A stretch of DNA of 64,000 nt. Source: Aquimarina sp. AU58. Lineage in GTDB: Bacteria; Bacteroidota; Bacteroidia; Flavobacteriales; Flavobacteriaceae. Below are positions 52,961-61,626 of the stretch, one piece after another. A program made the translations under genes and the position numbers. The DNA is taken from assembly GCF_900312745.1 (NCBI RefSeq), contig NZ_OMPD01000013.1, forward strand, positions 62,001-126,000. Direction: 5' to 3'. Positions within the stretch are counted from its first letter, which is position 1, and every line of letters starts with the position of its first letter. Under the pieces are notes generated by a model. The model made no database searches. It saw only the letters and a list, made by a program, of their open reading frames with translations, and was not told the DNA's origin.

Positions 52961-54481
52961 TTACCATCCAGGATTTGGTTTAAGATTGGTATTAATATTT
53001 ATTTCCTGTAATGGTATGGGGTATAAAATATGTTTATCCTGAAAATTCTCTGCAAATGGTTTATTGTGATTTTCTAGTGTTGTTTTTATCGATTCTGTGG
53101 CTGTACTTCCTCTTTGCCATCTATAAAGATCAAACCAACGAATACCAAATTCCATGGCTAACTCAACTGGGCGTTCATGATGTCGAATTTGATCTCTTAG
53201 TTGGCTTTGAGTCATTGTTCCTAATGGAGCAGCTTTGCCTCGCTCTCTAACTTTATTGATCTCTACTATCGCTTGATCTGTTTTCCCATTTTCATTCAAA
53301 GCTTCGGCATACATTAGTAAAACATCGGCATATCGAATTAAAGCAATGTTTGTTCCATTATAAAAACTTACATCTTGATTAAAAGCATACTTTTTGAAGT
53401 ATTTAGGGTGGTTAAGATCACCAGATACAGCGCTATATGCAACAACTGCATCTGCGTCTCTACTATACATTTCAGAATTAGGATCGTCAAAGAAAATACT
53501 TTCGTATACTCTTTCACTAATTTCTCCTCCGGTAGTTAAATCTGTTTTCATTTCTTCAACCAACCAATCAGAAGGGTAGAATAATTCCCACCCACCAAAG
53601 GCATAAGGAGAAACCTGAAAGTTAAAAACCTGTCGTTCGTCATTCCCATTAGCACGATCTCCAGAAAACTGAATCTCAAATATACTTTCATTTCCATTTT
53701 CGGCAGCCCCATTAAAATTATCTGCATAATTCGTTAATAAAGAATATCCCATACCGGTTACTTCTCCTAATTTGACTTCTGCCTGGCTCCATTTTTCTTG
53801 AAACAAATATGCTTTACCCAATAATGCTTTTGCAGCACCTTGTGTAGCTCTTCCTTTCCATTCTGATGAATGTTCTGTCAATAAATTTGGTTCTGCTTCT
53901 GTAAGATCTTTTTCTATCTGCTCCCATATTTTATCTGGAGTTACCTGAGACACAAAAAGACGATCTAATTCTGTTTCATAAGTGGTTACCAAAGGCACAT
54001 TTTCAAAACCGGTTACCAGCCAAAAATAGTATAGTGCTCTTAAGAATTTTGCTTCGGCTACAATCGTATTCTTATCTTCCTGAGATAGCGCTTGCATTTC
54101 TGGAATTCTTTGTATGATCTGATTGGTACGCCCTATACCTGCATAGCTACTTTGCCATATATTGTATGGACCCGTATCTTCTGTGGTATTAGAGAAACTT
54201 GCAAGGGATCGGCTATATGTTTCTGCTGTATTATTGGTCACATCATCGGCTCGGTATGCCATTGCAGTATACACTTCTTCGAAGAAAGCCCATTTACTCC
54301 CACTCGCGCTATGCATTGCTCCATAAGCAGTCGTTAGAGCCTGTAACGCATGTTCTTCTGTCTGCCAAAAACTAGAATCGGTTAAATTCTCCTTATTAGC
54401 AACATCTAAAAAATCATCACTACAAGAATGTAGTATTCCTATACCTAGAACTATAATTAATAAATAACTAATTTTTTTCAT
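52961..54481 (-). CDS. RagB/SusD-family surface glycan-binding lipoprotein
   Basis: A 506-residue SusD homologue with a lipoprotein signal (Cys20 in LGIGILHSCSDDF). It caps the SusC barrel and binds oligosaccharide. The TPR-like helical core is seen in ALLGKAYLFQEKWSQAE and ADVLLMYAEALNENGKTDQA; the C-terminal segment FGIRWFDLYRWQRGS and KHILYPIPLQEININ are family hallmarks. Gene order SusC-SusD-VCBS on the minus strand with short gaps suggests one operon. Confidence 0.95.
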   Translation of the reverse strand: MKKISYLLIIVLGIGILHSCSDDFLDVANKENLTDSSFWQTEEHALQALTTAYGAMHSASGSKWAFFEEVYTAMAYRADDVTNNTAETYSRSLASFSNTTEDTGPYNIWQSSYAGIGRTNQIIQRIPEMQALSQEDKNTIVAEAKFLRALYYFWLVTGFENVPLVTTYETELDRLFVSQVTPDKIWEQIEKDLTEAEPNLLTEHSSEWKGRATQGAAKALLGKAYLFQEKWSQAEVKLGEVTGMGYSLLTNYADNFNGAAENGNESIFEIQFSGDRANGNDERQVFNFQVSPYAFGGWELFYPSDWLVEEMKTDLTTGGEISERVYESIFFDDPNSEMYSRDADAVVAYSAVSGDLNHPKYFKKYAFNQDVSFYNGTNIALIRYADVLLMYAEALNENGKTDQAIVEINKVRERGKAAPLGTMTQSQLRDQIRHHERPVELAMEFGIRWFDLYRWQRGSTATESIKTTLENHNKPFAENFQDKHILYPIPLQEININTNLKPNPGW

Positions 54482-54511
54482 TGTTCTGTTTTTTAATTTT
54501 TTTTCTAACTA

Positions 54512-57500
54512 TTACATCGATACGTTAATACCGAAAATAAAGGATCTGGTTAGTGGGTAGAACCCTCTGTCAACACCTCTATTAAATGTTCCTCCATTTC
54601 CCAGACCTGGATCAAAACCTGAATAATCTGTAATGGTAAATAGATTATTGGCAGTTGCATAAACTCTGATTCTCGAAACAGGAATCTTACTTATTGCAGA
54701 TTCTGGAATCGAATATCCTATTTGTAAGTTCTTTAATCTTAAGTATGATCCATCTTCTAGAAAATAACTAGAAGGTCTAATGTTATTATTAGGATCACCA
54801 AATGCATTTCTTGGAATATTGGTATTTGTATTCTGTGGTGTCCAGGCATTAACTAAATCAGAAGACACATTATTCCTATCTGTTCTATACAACCACATTT
54901 TTACACCATTGTAGATTTTATTTCCCTGGGTTCCCTGAAAGAATACACTAATATCAAAGTTTTTATATTTCGCATTAAGAGTTAATCCATATTCAAAATC
55001 AGGAAGTCCACTTCCCATATATTTTTTATCATCATCGTTTAATTCACCATCTCCATTTACATCGGTAAATCGTAAATCTCCCGGAGCAGCATCTGGTTGA
55101 ACTCCATGTGCATCAATTTCTGCTTGATTTTGAAATATTCCATTGGCTTCATATAAATAAAATCGACCGATTTCTCCTCCTACTTCGGTACGAGTGGTAG
55201 GGAAATTATTAAATTCTATAAAACCATCAGTACGAGCTTCGCCCTCTACTCCAAGCTTTGTAATTTTATTTTTTGAAGTACTTAGGTTTGCGGTAACATC
55301 AAAAGAAAAATCTTTGTATTGTTTACTACTATAGGTAGCAGAAAACTCCCATCCTTTATTTTCTAAATCTCCTGCATTAGTCAAAGGGTCTGTGGTAATT
55401 CCTGAAGTACCAGGAACTTTAGTAAACACCAACATGTCTGTAGTCTTGGCATTAAAGTAATCAAAAGAAGCTTTGATTCTATTATCTAATAAACCAAGGT
55501 CAATACCGACATTGGTAGTTGCCGTTTCTTCCCATCTAATATCGGGTGTTGGTAGCGAAGTAGCAATTGCACCAGATAATATCGCTTGTGTTACATCCTC
55601 TCCAAATGGATAGTTTAATTGCTGTCCTCCAGAACCAATCCTTGCCAAAAATAAATGATTAGGGATAAGTTGATTTCCTAATGTACCATAGCTAAAACGA
55701 GGTTTTAGTTGAGTAAACAAATCCGACTTAAAAAAGTTTTCGTTATGAACTGCCCAACCCAATGAAACCGAATAGAAAGTACCATATTGATTCTTAGAAC
55801 TAAAGCGTGACGAACCATCTCTTCTGGCACTGGCCTGCACATAATATCTATTGGCATAATCATAACTTAGACGACCAAAAATAGATTGTAATGTACTAGA
55901 AAAATTTCGACCAAAAGAAGAAGCATCTCCTATCCCGGCGCTTAGCGCTTGTATTGCATCAGATGGTAATCTATTATTGCTACCTCCCGCCGAGTTAAAC
56001 ACATTTTCTTCTTTAGAACCACCGACAAGGACATCAAAATCATGATCTCCAAATGTTTTGACATAATTTAACGTATTGTTTAATGTCCAACTAGTAGTCC
56101 TTGATCTGGTTTCAGATAAAAAAGGATCTTCATTAATAGACTGTGGTCCAAAATTATATGCTGGCTGAAAGAAAAAGAAGTGCTCGTTTTCTACATTTAA
56201 TCCATATTGAAATTGATAACTTAAACCATCAAATAATTTTAAGTTGGCTGCAATATTAAATTGAGTGTATTCATCACGATCAATACGATCGGTTAATTCT
56301 CCCTGACCTATTGGATTTCCCGAACCTAAACCAGTTGCTGGTGTAGCAAATCCATTTAAAGAATTTGCATCATAAATTGCTTTATGAGGTAATTGCGAAT
56401 AGATGTTTAGAAATGGAGAAAAGCTAGCGTTACCTCCATCAAGGGGTTCAAAAATACTTCGTCTTTTTTCTTTGGCATAGGCCAAACCAGGAGAAATCTT
56501 CAAACGGTTATCCAACAATTTGATATCCATATTTAATCGGGTATTAAACCTATTGAAATCTGTATTAATCACAGTTCCTGAATTGGCAAAATAACCTGCA
56601 GAAAAATTATAAGTTGTATTTTCAGAACCTCCAGAAATTCCAATATCATGTTTCTGCTCAAAAGCGTTTTTATAATAAGCATCAGCCCAATCAGAGTCTG
56701 CATACTGTTCTCCATTGGTAAGATATGGAGCAGGAGTTTCTCCTACATTAGCATATGCTTGGAGTTTTATCTGATCGTGTTGAGCTCTATTTGCTACCTC
56801 TATATTATCATTAATAGAATGTGTACTTATATATGAGTTTACTACAACCTGTGGGTCTCCTCTTTTTCCTCTTTTTGTAGTAACAATAACTACTCCATTA
56901 GAGGCTCTAGAACCATAAATAGTAGCAGCAGACGCATCTCTAAGAATACTTATATTTTGGATATCGGCAGGGTTTACATAGGATAAATCTCCCGGAACCC
57001 CATCAATTACAAATAAAGGATCATTATTATTTACGGTACCCATACCACGAATCCTAATTACCGGAGCACTCCCCGGAGCACCACTGGCTATTGCTACATT
57101 AAGCCCAGCTACTTGCCCTTGCAAAGATGTTGCTATATCGGCAGTAGGTATTTTTTGTATCTCTTCTATATTTACCGAAGTAATGGCAGCGGTTAATTCT
57201 GATTTTTTTTGTGTTCCATAACCTACCAAAACTACCTCTCCCAAGCTCTGGGCGTCTTCTTCAAGGCTAATGTTGATTATTGTTTGATTTCCGACCAGAA
57301 CTTCTTTAGTTACAAATCCTAAATATCTATATACTAATGTTGTTTGCGAATCGGAAACTTCAATTGAATAATTTCCATCGAAATCAGTTTGTGTTCCCTG
57401 AGTTTCGTTTCCTTTAATTGTAATTGTAACTCCTGGTAAAGGAGAACCGCTACTATTTTCTGAAACATTACCTGTTATTACTGCATTTTGCGCATAAGTA

Positions 57501-57580
57501 TTAGCGAATCCAAATAGAGTAAGCCCAAGAAGAGTTAAAAGAAATGAATAGCATTGGTTTTTCTTTTTTTTTGCTTCCAT
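54512..57580 (-). CDS. SusC/RagA TonB-linked outer-membrane receptor
   Basis: About 1022 residues. The ATG at 57580 is chosen; a GTG two codons upstream is an alternative. Signal peptide (LLTLLGLTLFGFANTYAQ), a CarboxypepD_reg beta domain (VITGNVSENSSGSPLPGVTI), the plug with TSLQGQVAGLNVAI and IRIRGMGTVNNNDPLFVIDG, then a large beta-barrel; the C-terminal beta strand ends RSFIFGINVSM. Imports an oligosaccharide through the outer membrane with TonB energy. Divergent from the GntR gene. Confidence 0.97.
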   Translation of the reverse strand: MEAKKKKNQCYSFLLTLLGLTLFGFANTYAQNAVITGNVSENSSGSPLPGVTITIKGNETQGTQTDFDGNYSIEVSDSQTTLVYRYLGFVTKEVLVGNQTIINISLEEDAQSLGEVVLVGYGTQKKSELTAAITSVNIEEIQKIPTADIATSLQGQVAGLNVAIASGAPGSAPVIRIRGMGTVNNNDPLFVIDGVPGDLSYVNPADIQNISILRDASAATIYGSRASNGVVIVTTKRGKRGDPQVVVNSYISTHSINDNIEVANRAQHDQIKLQAYANVGETPAPYLTNGEQYADSDWADAYYKNAFEQKHDIGISGGSENTTYNFSAGYFANSGTVINTDFNRFNTRLNMDIKLLDNRLKISPGLAYAKEKRRSIFEPLDGGNASFSPFLNIYSQLPHKAIYDANSLNGFATPATGLGSGNPIGQGELTDRIDRDEYTQFNIAANLKLFDGLSYQFQYGLNVENEHFFFFQPAYNFGPQSINEDPFLSETRSRTTSWTLNNTLNYVKTFGDHDFDVLVGGSKEENVFNSAGGSNNRLPSDAIQALSAGIGDASSFGRNFSSTLQSIFGRLSYDYANRYYVQASARRDGSSRFSSKNQYGTFYSVSLGWAVHNENFFKSDLFTQLKPRFSYGTLGNQLIPNHLFLARIGSGGQQLNYPFGEDVTQAILSGAIATSLPTPDIRWEETATTNVGIDLGLLDNRIKASFDYFNAKTTDMLVFTKVPGTSGITTDPLTNAGDLENKGWEFSATYSSKQYKDFSFDVTANLSTSKNKITKLGVEGEARTDGFIEFNNFPTTRTEVGGEIGRFYLYEANGIFQNQAEIDAHGVQPDAAPGDLRFTDVNGDGELNDDDKKYMGSGLPDFEYGLTLNAKYKNFDISVFFQGTQGNKIYNGVKMWLYRTDRNNVSSDLVNAWTPQNTNTNIPRNAFGDPNNNIRPSSYFLEDGSYLRLKNLQIGYSIPESAISKIPVSRIRVYATANNLFTITDYSGFDPGLGNGGTFNRGVDRGFYPLTRSFIFGINVSM

Positions 57581-57672
57581 AATCACATTGTTTTTTGGTG
57601 ATAATCCCCCATTTTACGAGGGTTTTAACGTAAAATATTGGCGCAATATAGAATTTTAGTTTTTAAAAAGGC

Positions 57673-57690
57673 AACTAGTACCTACCAGTT
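57673..57690. promoter_or_regulatory. Candidate GntR operator
   Basis: AACTAGTACCTACCAGTT is an 18-base near-palindrome (7 of 8 pairs) between the divergent SusC and GntR genes, upstream of the regulator's own -7 box. This is what an autoregulated PUL regulator would bind. Confidence 0.6.
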
Positions 57691-57710
57691 TTTTAAAAGA
57701 AAAAATATGA

Positions 57711-57718
57711 TATATTTG
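57711..57718 (+). promoter_or_regulatory. -7 box directly before the GntR ATG
   Basis: TATATTTG fits TAnnTTTG and is 4 bases before ATG 57723, the same spacing as in the ABC ATPase gene at 42031-42043. Confidence 0.55.
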
Positions 57719-57722
57719 TAGC

Positions 57723-58721
57723 ATGAAAACAATTAATGTAGTAGATAATATAGGTGTCCCTAAATACAAACAGATCATTTCATCAATTGAAAGTGCCATT
57801 TTATCTGGGGAGTATAAACGTGGAGATAAACTACCATCAATTAACAGTGTAAAGCTTCGGTTCTCCCTTTCGAGAGATACCGTATTACTCGCCTATAATG
57901 ATTTAAAAGTAAGAGGAATTGTAAATTCTGTTCCTGGTAAAGGGTATTATGTAAAAAGTGAAAGTATTGAAATTGCCCAAAAGATTTTTTTACTGTTTGA
58001 TGAATTAAATGCCTTTAAAGAAGATTTGTATAATTCTTTTTTAAAAAGCTTAAATAATAATGTAGAAGTAGACATTTATTTTCATCATTTCAATTATGAT
58101 GTATTTAGCAAATTGATTTATGACAATATTGGTAACTATAATTATTATGTTATCATGCCTGCCAATCTAAATGATATTCCTTCTGTTTTAGATATACTCC
58201 CTCAAGACAAAGTGTACATACTGGATCAAACTCGTCCCGAGCTTGCTCAATACCCTGCTATTCATCAAAATTTTAAGAAAGATATTCTAACTGGTTTGGT
58301 AAAGGGGCTTCATCTCTTAAAAAAATATCAAAAATTAGTACTCCTTTTTCAGGAACAGAAACAACCTTCGGGAATGTTTGAAGGTTTTGAAATGTTTTGC
58401 AATACGTATCACTTTAACAGTGAAGTAATTGATTCTCTTGAAGAAAGAACATTAACCAAGGGAGAAGTTTACATAATTCCAGACGATAGAAGCCTTATTC
58501 GTATCATAAAAAAAATCAAAGAGGTAGAGTTTACTCTTGCAAAAGATATTGGTATCATATCCTATAATGATACACTTCTTAAAGAAATTGTAGAAGGAGG
58601 TATAACCACTATTTCTACCGATTTCAATAAAATGGGAGAGCGCTTAGCCGAAATGATCATGAATAAAGAACAAATTAGAATCGAAAACATAAATAATCTA
58701 ATCTTAAGAAACTCTCTTTAG
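57723..58721 (+). CDS. GntR-type regulator with sugar-binding domain
   Basis: A 332-residue regulator of the SusCD locus. N-terminal GntR wHTH (about 10-80) with LPSINSVKLRFSLSRDTVLLAYNDL and GKGYYV; C-terminal periplasmic-binding-like domain (about 85-330) as in LacI regulators, with VIMPANLND, IPDDRSLI and IISYNDTLLKEI. Such proteins respond to a sugar ligand and repress divergent uptake genes. It is 3 bases from the epimerase gene, so they form an operon. Confidence 0.93.
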   Translation: MKTINVVDNIGVPKYKQIISSIESAILSGEYKRGDKLPSINSVKLRFSLSRDTVLLAYNDLKVRGIVNSVPGKGYYVKSESIEIAQKIFLLFDELNAFKEDLYNSFLKSLNNNVEVDIYFHHFNYDVFSKLIYDNIGNYNYYVIMPANLNDIPSVLDILPQDKVYILDQTRPELAQYPAIHQNFKKDILTGLVKGLHLLKKYQKLVLLFQEQKQPSGMFEGFEMFCNTYHFNSEVIDSLEERTLTKGEVYIIPDDRSLIRIIKKIKEVEFTLAKDIGIISYNDTLLKEIVEGGITTISTDFNKMGERLAEMIMNKEQIRIENINNLILRNSL

Positions 58722-58724
58722 CTT

Positions 58725-59630
58725 TTGTATCAAATAAATCACATAAAACAACAAATACATCCTAAGCATCATATTGAACTTTTAACTGCAGATCAAAGTT
58801 CGAGCGCTATAATAGCTTTAAATTTAGGAGGAAGCGTACAAAGACTATCCATTAAAGGCAAAAGTATAATAGCTGGGTTAGAATTATTAGATTATAATAC
58901 TACCTATGCTTCTGCTGTTTTATTTCCTTTTGCCAATAGAGTAAAGAATGGAAAATATAGTTTTGAAGACAAACAGTACACCTTAGACTTAAATGTAAAA
59001 GAAGAAAACAATGCTTTACATGGCCTAATATATAATAAAACCTTTCAATTTATAAAGGAAGAAACTTGTGTTGATCATGCCACCGTAACCATTGGGTATG
59101 AAGAAACTAAAAGAGTAAAAGGATTTCCTTTTAAATACACTATATATTTAACATACACTTTATCTGCCAATGCCTTAGAGCTCTCTGTAGCCGTAATCAA
59201 TACGGATCAAACCCCTTTTCCTTTTACTATTGGCTGGCATCCATATTTTTTAAGCAGTGATTTACATGAGAGTTTTCTTACGGTTGAAAGCAATAAAAAG
59301 CTAGTATTCGACAAGGATATGATCCCTATGAAGATTAAGGATATTACTATTAAAGAGCCTATCCAGATCAAAGACAGGCTTTTTGATGATTGCTATATTC
59401 TTAATACTAATACAGCAAAATTTAATACCCCTGACTATTGTTTGATGCTTGAGTCTTCTTCTGAAGAAAATTATCTGCAAGTATTTACACCTGAAAAAAG
59501 AAATATAATTGCCCTTGAACCCAAAACTGGACCGTCTAATAGTTTTAATAATAAACTCGGATTAAGCACCCTAAATCCAAAAGAAACCTATACGATAAAT
59601 TGGAAAATTAAACTTCAAAACAATGAATAA
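58725..59630 (+). CDS. Aldose 1-epimerase family protein (TTG start)
   Basis: A 301-residue galactose-mutarotase-like fold. The beta-sandwich marks are FPFANRVKNGKYSF, ENNALHGLIYNK with a catalytic-type His, and PFTIGWHPYFL with the second His. The start is TTG at 58725 (3 bases after the GntR stop); no ATG occurs until well inside the domain. It probably interconverts anomers of the imported sugar. A GH63-like hydrolase follows with an 8-base overlap. Confidence 0.88.
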   Translation: MYQINHIKQQIHPKHHIELLTADQSSSAIIALNLGGSVQRLSIKGKSIIAGLELLDYNTTYASAVLFPFANRVKNGKYSFEDKQYTLDLNVKEENNALHGLIYNKTFQFIKEETCVDHATVTIGYEETKRVKGFPFKYTIYLTYTLSANALELSVAVINTDQTPFPFTIGWHPYFLSSDLHESFLTVESNKKLVFDKDMIPMKIKDITIKEPIQIKDRLFDDCYILNTNTAKFNTPDYCLMLESSSEENYLQVFTPEKRNIIALEPKTGPSNSFNNKLGLSTLNPKETYTINWKIKLQNNE

Positions 59631-61626
59631 AAATGTTCTATTTATACTAATTTCGGTTCTCATATCGTGTTTTGGTTGCAAAAAACAAACAAAAGTAACA
59701 CCAGCTGTCGTTACTCAAAAAAAATACCTTTCGTATAGTAAAAACATCCTAAACTATAGCGTTACTCCAAAAGATTCTATAGATAAGTCTGGTTTAATGT
59801 TTTCTGATCAGGGAGCATGGTTTGCTTATAGTTTTCCTGATTCAACTCACCCTTCTCCCGGGTTCTCTGGTCCATTTTTAATGACGCAACAAAATGGAAT
59901 TTGGAGCAGCAAAATGCTTGTAAAATTAAATATTGAAGGCATTTCATGGAGTGCATATAAAACAACCGCATATAACAGTCATTTAGAACAGACCTTTACA
60001 AACAATGATCTAATATTAAAACAAAAACTGGTATTTGCCTCTGGACATTCGGCATTAATACAGTATACGCTTACCAACAAGACCGATAGAACCATCGACT
60101 TGACGTATAATTGGAAAAACCAGCAGCTTTTAACAAAAACCGTAAGGTTAGAAGCGGCAGAAAATAAAATTACTATACGCTCCTCAAAATCAAATGCTAT
60201 GGGGTATATTGTATTTCCTGATGAAACAAAAATCACAAGTACCGATAGTTCTTATGTTACCAATAATCAACAACTACAATTAAAACCAAAAACCAGTAAA
60301 GAGATTGTGGTTTCTCAGACTTTTATTTTTCCCGAATACTCCTGGGAAGAAGAGCAAAAAACGATCACCTCTATTGATTTTGATACTACCTTACGCAAGC
60401 GCAGTATAGAAAAAGAAACACAGTTAACATCTTTGATCGACGCAAGAAAAGAAAAATATCAAGAGGATAAATATGCCAAATTAATGGCCAAAGCGCACCT
60501 TACCTTACAAAACAATTGGCGTATTGCTGCAGGAGAAATACAACACGAAGGATTATTCCCTAGTTATCACTACAAGTGGTTTAATGGGTTTTGGTCATGG
60601 GATTCGTGGAAACACGCTGTTGGATTATCTTATTACAATACAGAATTAGCCAAAAAACAGATGCGGTTAATGTTCGAATTTCAGAATGAAGATGGTTTTG
60701 TAGCAGATTGTGTATACAGAGATACAAGCATAGAAGATCATAACTATCGAGATACAAAACCACCATTATCTGCATGGGCGGTAGTTAAAATTTATGAAAA
60801 AGATCATGATCTTGATTTCGTAAAAGAATTGTATCCTAAGCTTAAAAAATATCATTATTGGTGGTATCAAAAACGAGATCATGATAAAGACGGACTATGC
60901 GAATATGGATCTACCGATGGAAGTCTTGTTGCTGCCAAGTGGGAAAGTGGTATGGATAATGCCATTCGGTTTGACGATTCAAAAATTCTTAAAAACGAAG
61001 AAGGAGCCTATTCTTTGGATCAGGAAAGTGTTGATCTTAATGCATATCTCTATGCAGAAAAACTGTATTTAGAAAAACTGGCAGAAGCTATTCAAAAAAA
61101 TGATGATGTAAAACAATATCTGGCAGAAGCAAAAAAACTAAAAGAAACAATTCAGAACCAATTCTATGACCCTGTAGATGGTTGGTTTTATGATACAAAC
61201 CTAGACGGAACAACATTTATAAAAGGAGAAGGTAGCGAAGGATGGACACCTCTTTGGGCAAATGTAGCAACCCAAAAACAAGCAGAAGCCGTAAAAAACA
61301 AGATGATGAACCCCAATAAATTTTATACCAAAATGCCTTTTCAGACCATGTCTGCAGATCATCCAAAGTTTGATCCCTTAAAAGGGTATTGGAGAGGCCC
61401 TAATTGGCTGGATCAATCTTATTTTGGTGTAAAAGGATTACGCAATTATGGATTCGATAAAGAAGCAGATCAGGCTACTGCGCAAATCATCGAAGGAGCA
61501 GAAGGATTATTGGAGAAAGGAAAAGCAATTCGAGAAAATTATCACCCATTAACAGGCCAAGGCTTACATGCACAAAATTTTAGCTGGAGTGCAGCACATA
61601 TTATAATGCTATTAATAAAAGAATAG
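59623..61626 (+). CDS. GH63-like glycoside hydrolase, lipoprotein
   Basis: A 667-residue exported hydrolase of the MGH1/GH63 (clan GH-G) kind, with lipoprotein signal (Cys19 in LISCFGCKKQ). An N-terminal beta-domain (about 30-280) precedes the alpha6/alpha6 barrel (290-667). Motifs: WFNGFWSWDSWKHAVGL with the probable acid Asp327, KWESGMDN, RGPNWLDQSYFGVKGL, and RENYHPLTG with the probable base Glu638. Closest in motif to YgjK-type alpha-glucosidases rather than GH37 trehalases. Acts at the cell envelope on the SusCD substrate. Confidence 0.9.
   Translation: MNKNVLFILISVLISCFGCKKQTKVTPAVVTQKKYLSYSKNILNYSVTPKDSIDKSGLMFSDQGAWFAYSFPDSTHPSPGFSGPFLMTQQNGIWSSKMLVKLNIEGISWSAYKTTAYNSHLEQTFTNNDLILKQKLVFASGHSALIQYTLTNKTDRTIDLTYNWKNQQLLTKTVRLEAAENKITIRSSKSNAMGYIVFPDETKITSTDSSYVTNNQQLQLKPKTSKEIVVSQTFIFPEYSWEEEQKTITSIDFDTTLRKRSIEKETQLTSLIDARKEKYQEDKYAKLMAKAHLTLQNNWRIAAGEIQHEGLFPSYHYKWFNGFWSWDSWKHAVGLSYYNTELAKKQMRLMFEFQNEDGFVADCVYRDTSIEDHNYRDTKPPLSAWAVVKIYEKDHDLDFVKELYPKLKKYHYWWYQKRDHDKDGLCEYGSTDGSLVAAKWESGMDNAIRFDDSKILKNEEGAYSLDQESVDLNAYLYAEKLYLEKLAEAIQKNDDVKQYLAEAKKLKETIQNQFYDPVDGWFYDTNLDGTTFIKGEGSEGWTPLWANVATQKQAEAVKNKMMNPNKFYTKMPFQTMSADHPKFDPLKGYWRGPNWLDQSYFGVKGLRNYGFDKEADQATAQIIEGAEGLLEKGKAIRENYHPLTGQGLHAQNFSWSAAHIIMLLIKE

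Noticed and set aside
59623-61626. Naming the glycosidase a GH37 trehalase
   Set aside because: The GH37 signatures are absent while the YgjK/GH63-type motifs (WDSW, GPNWLDQSYFG) are present.
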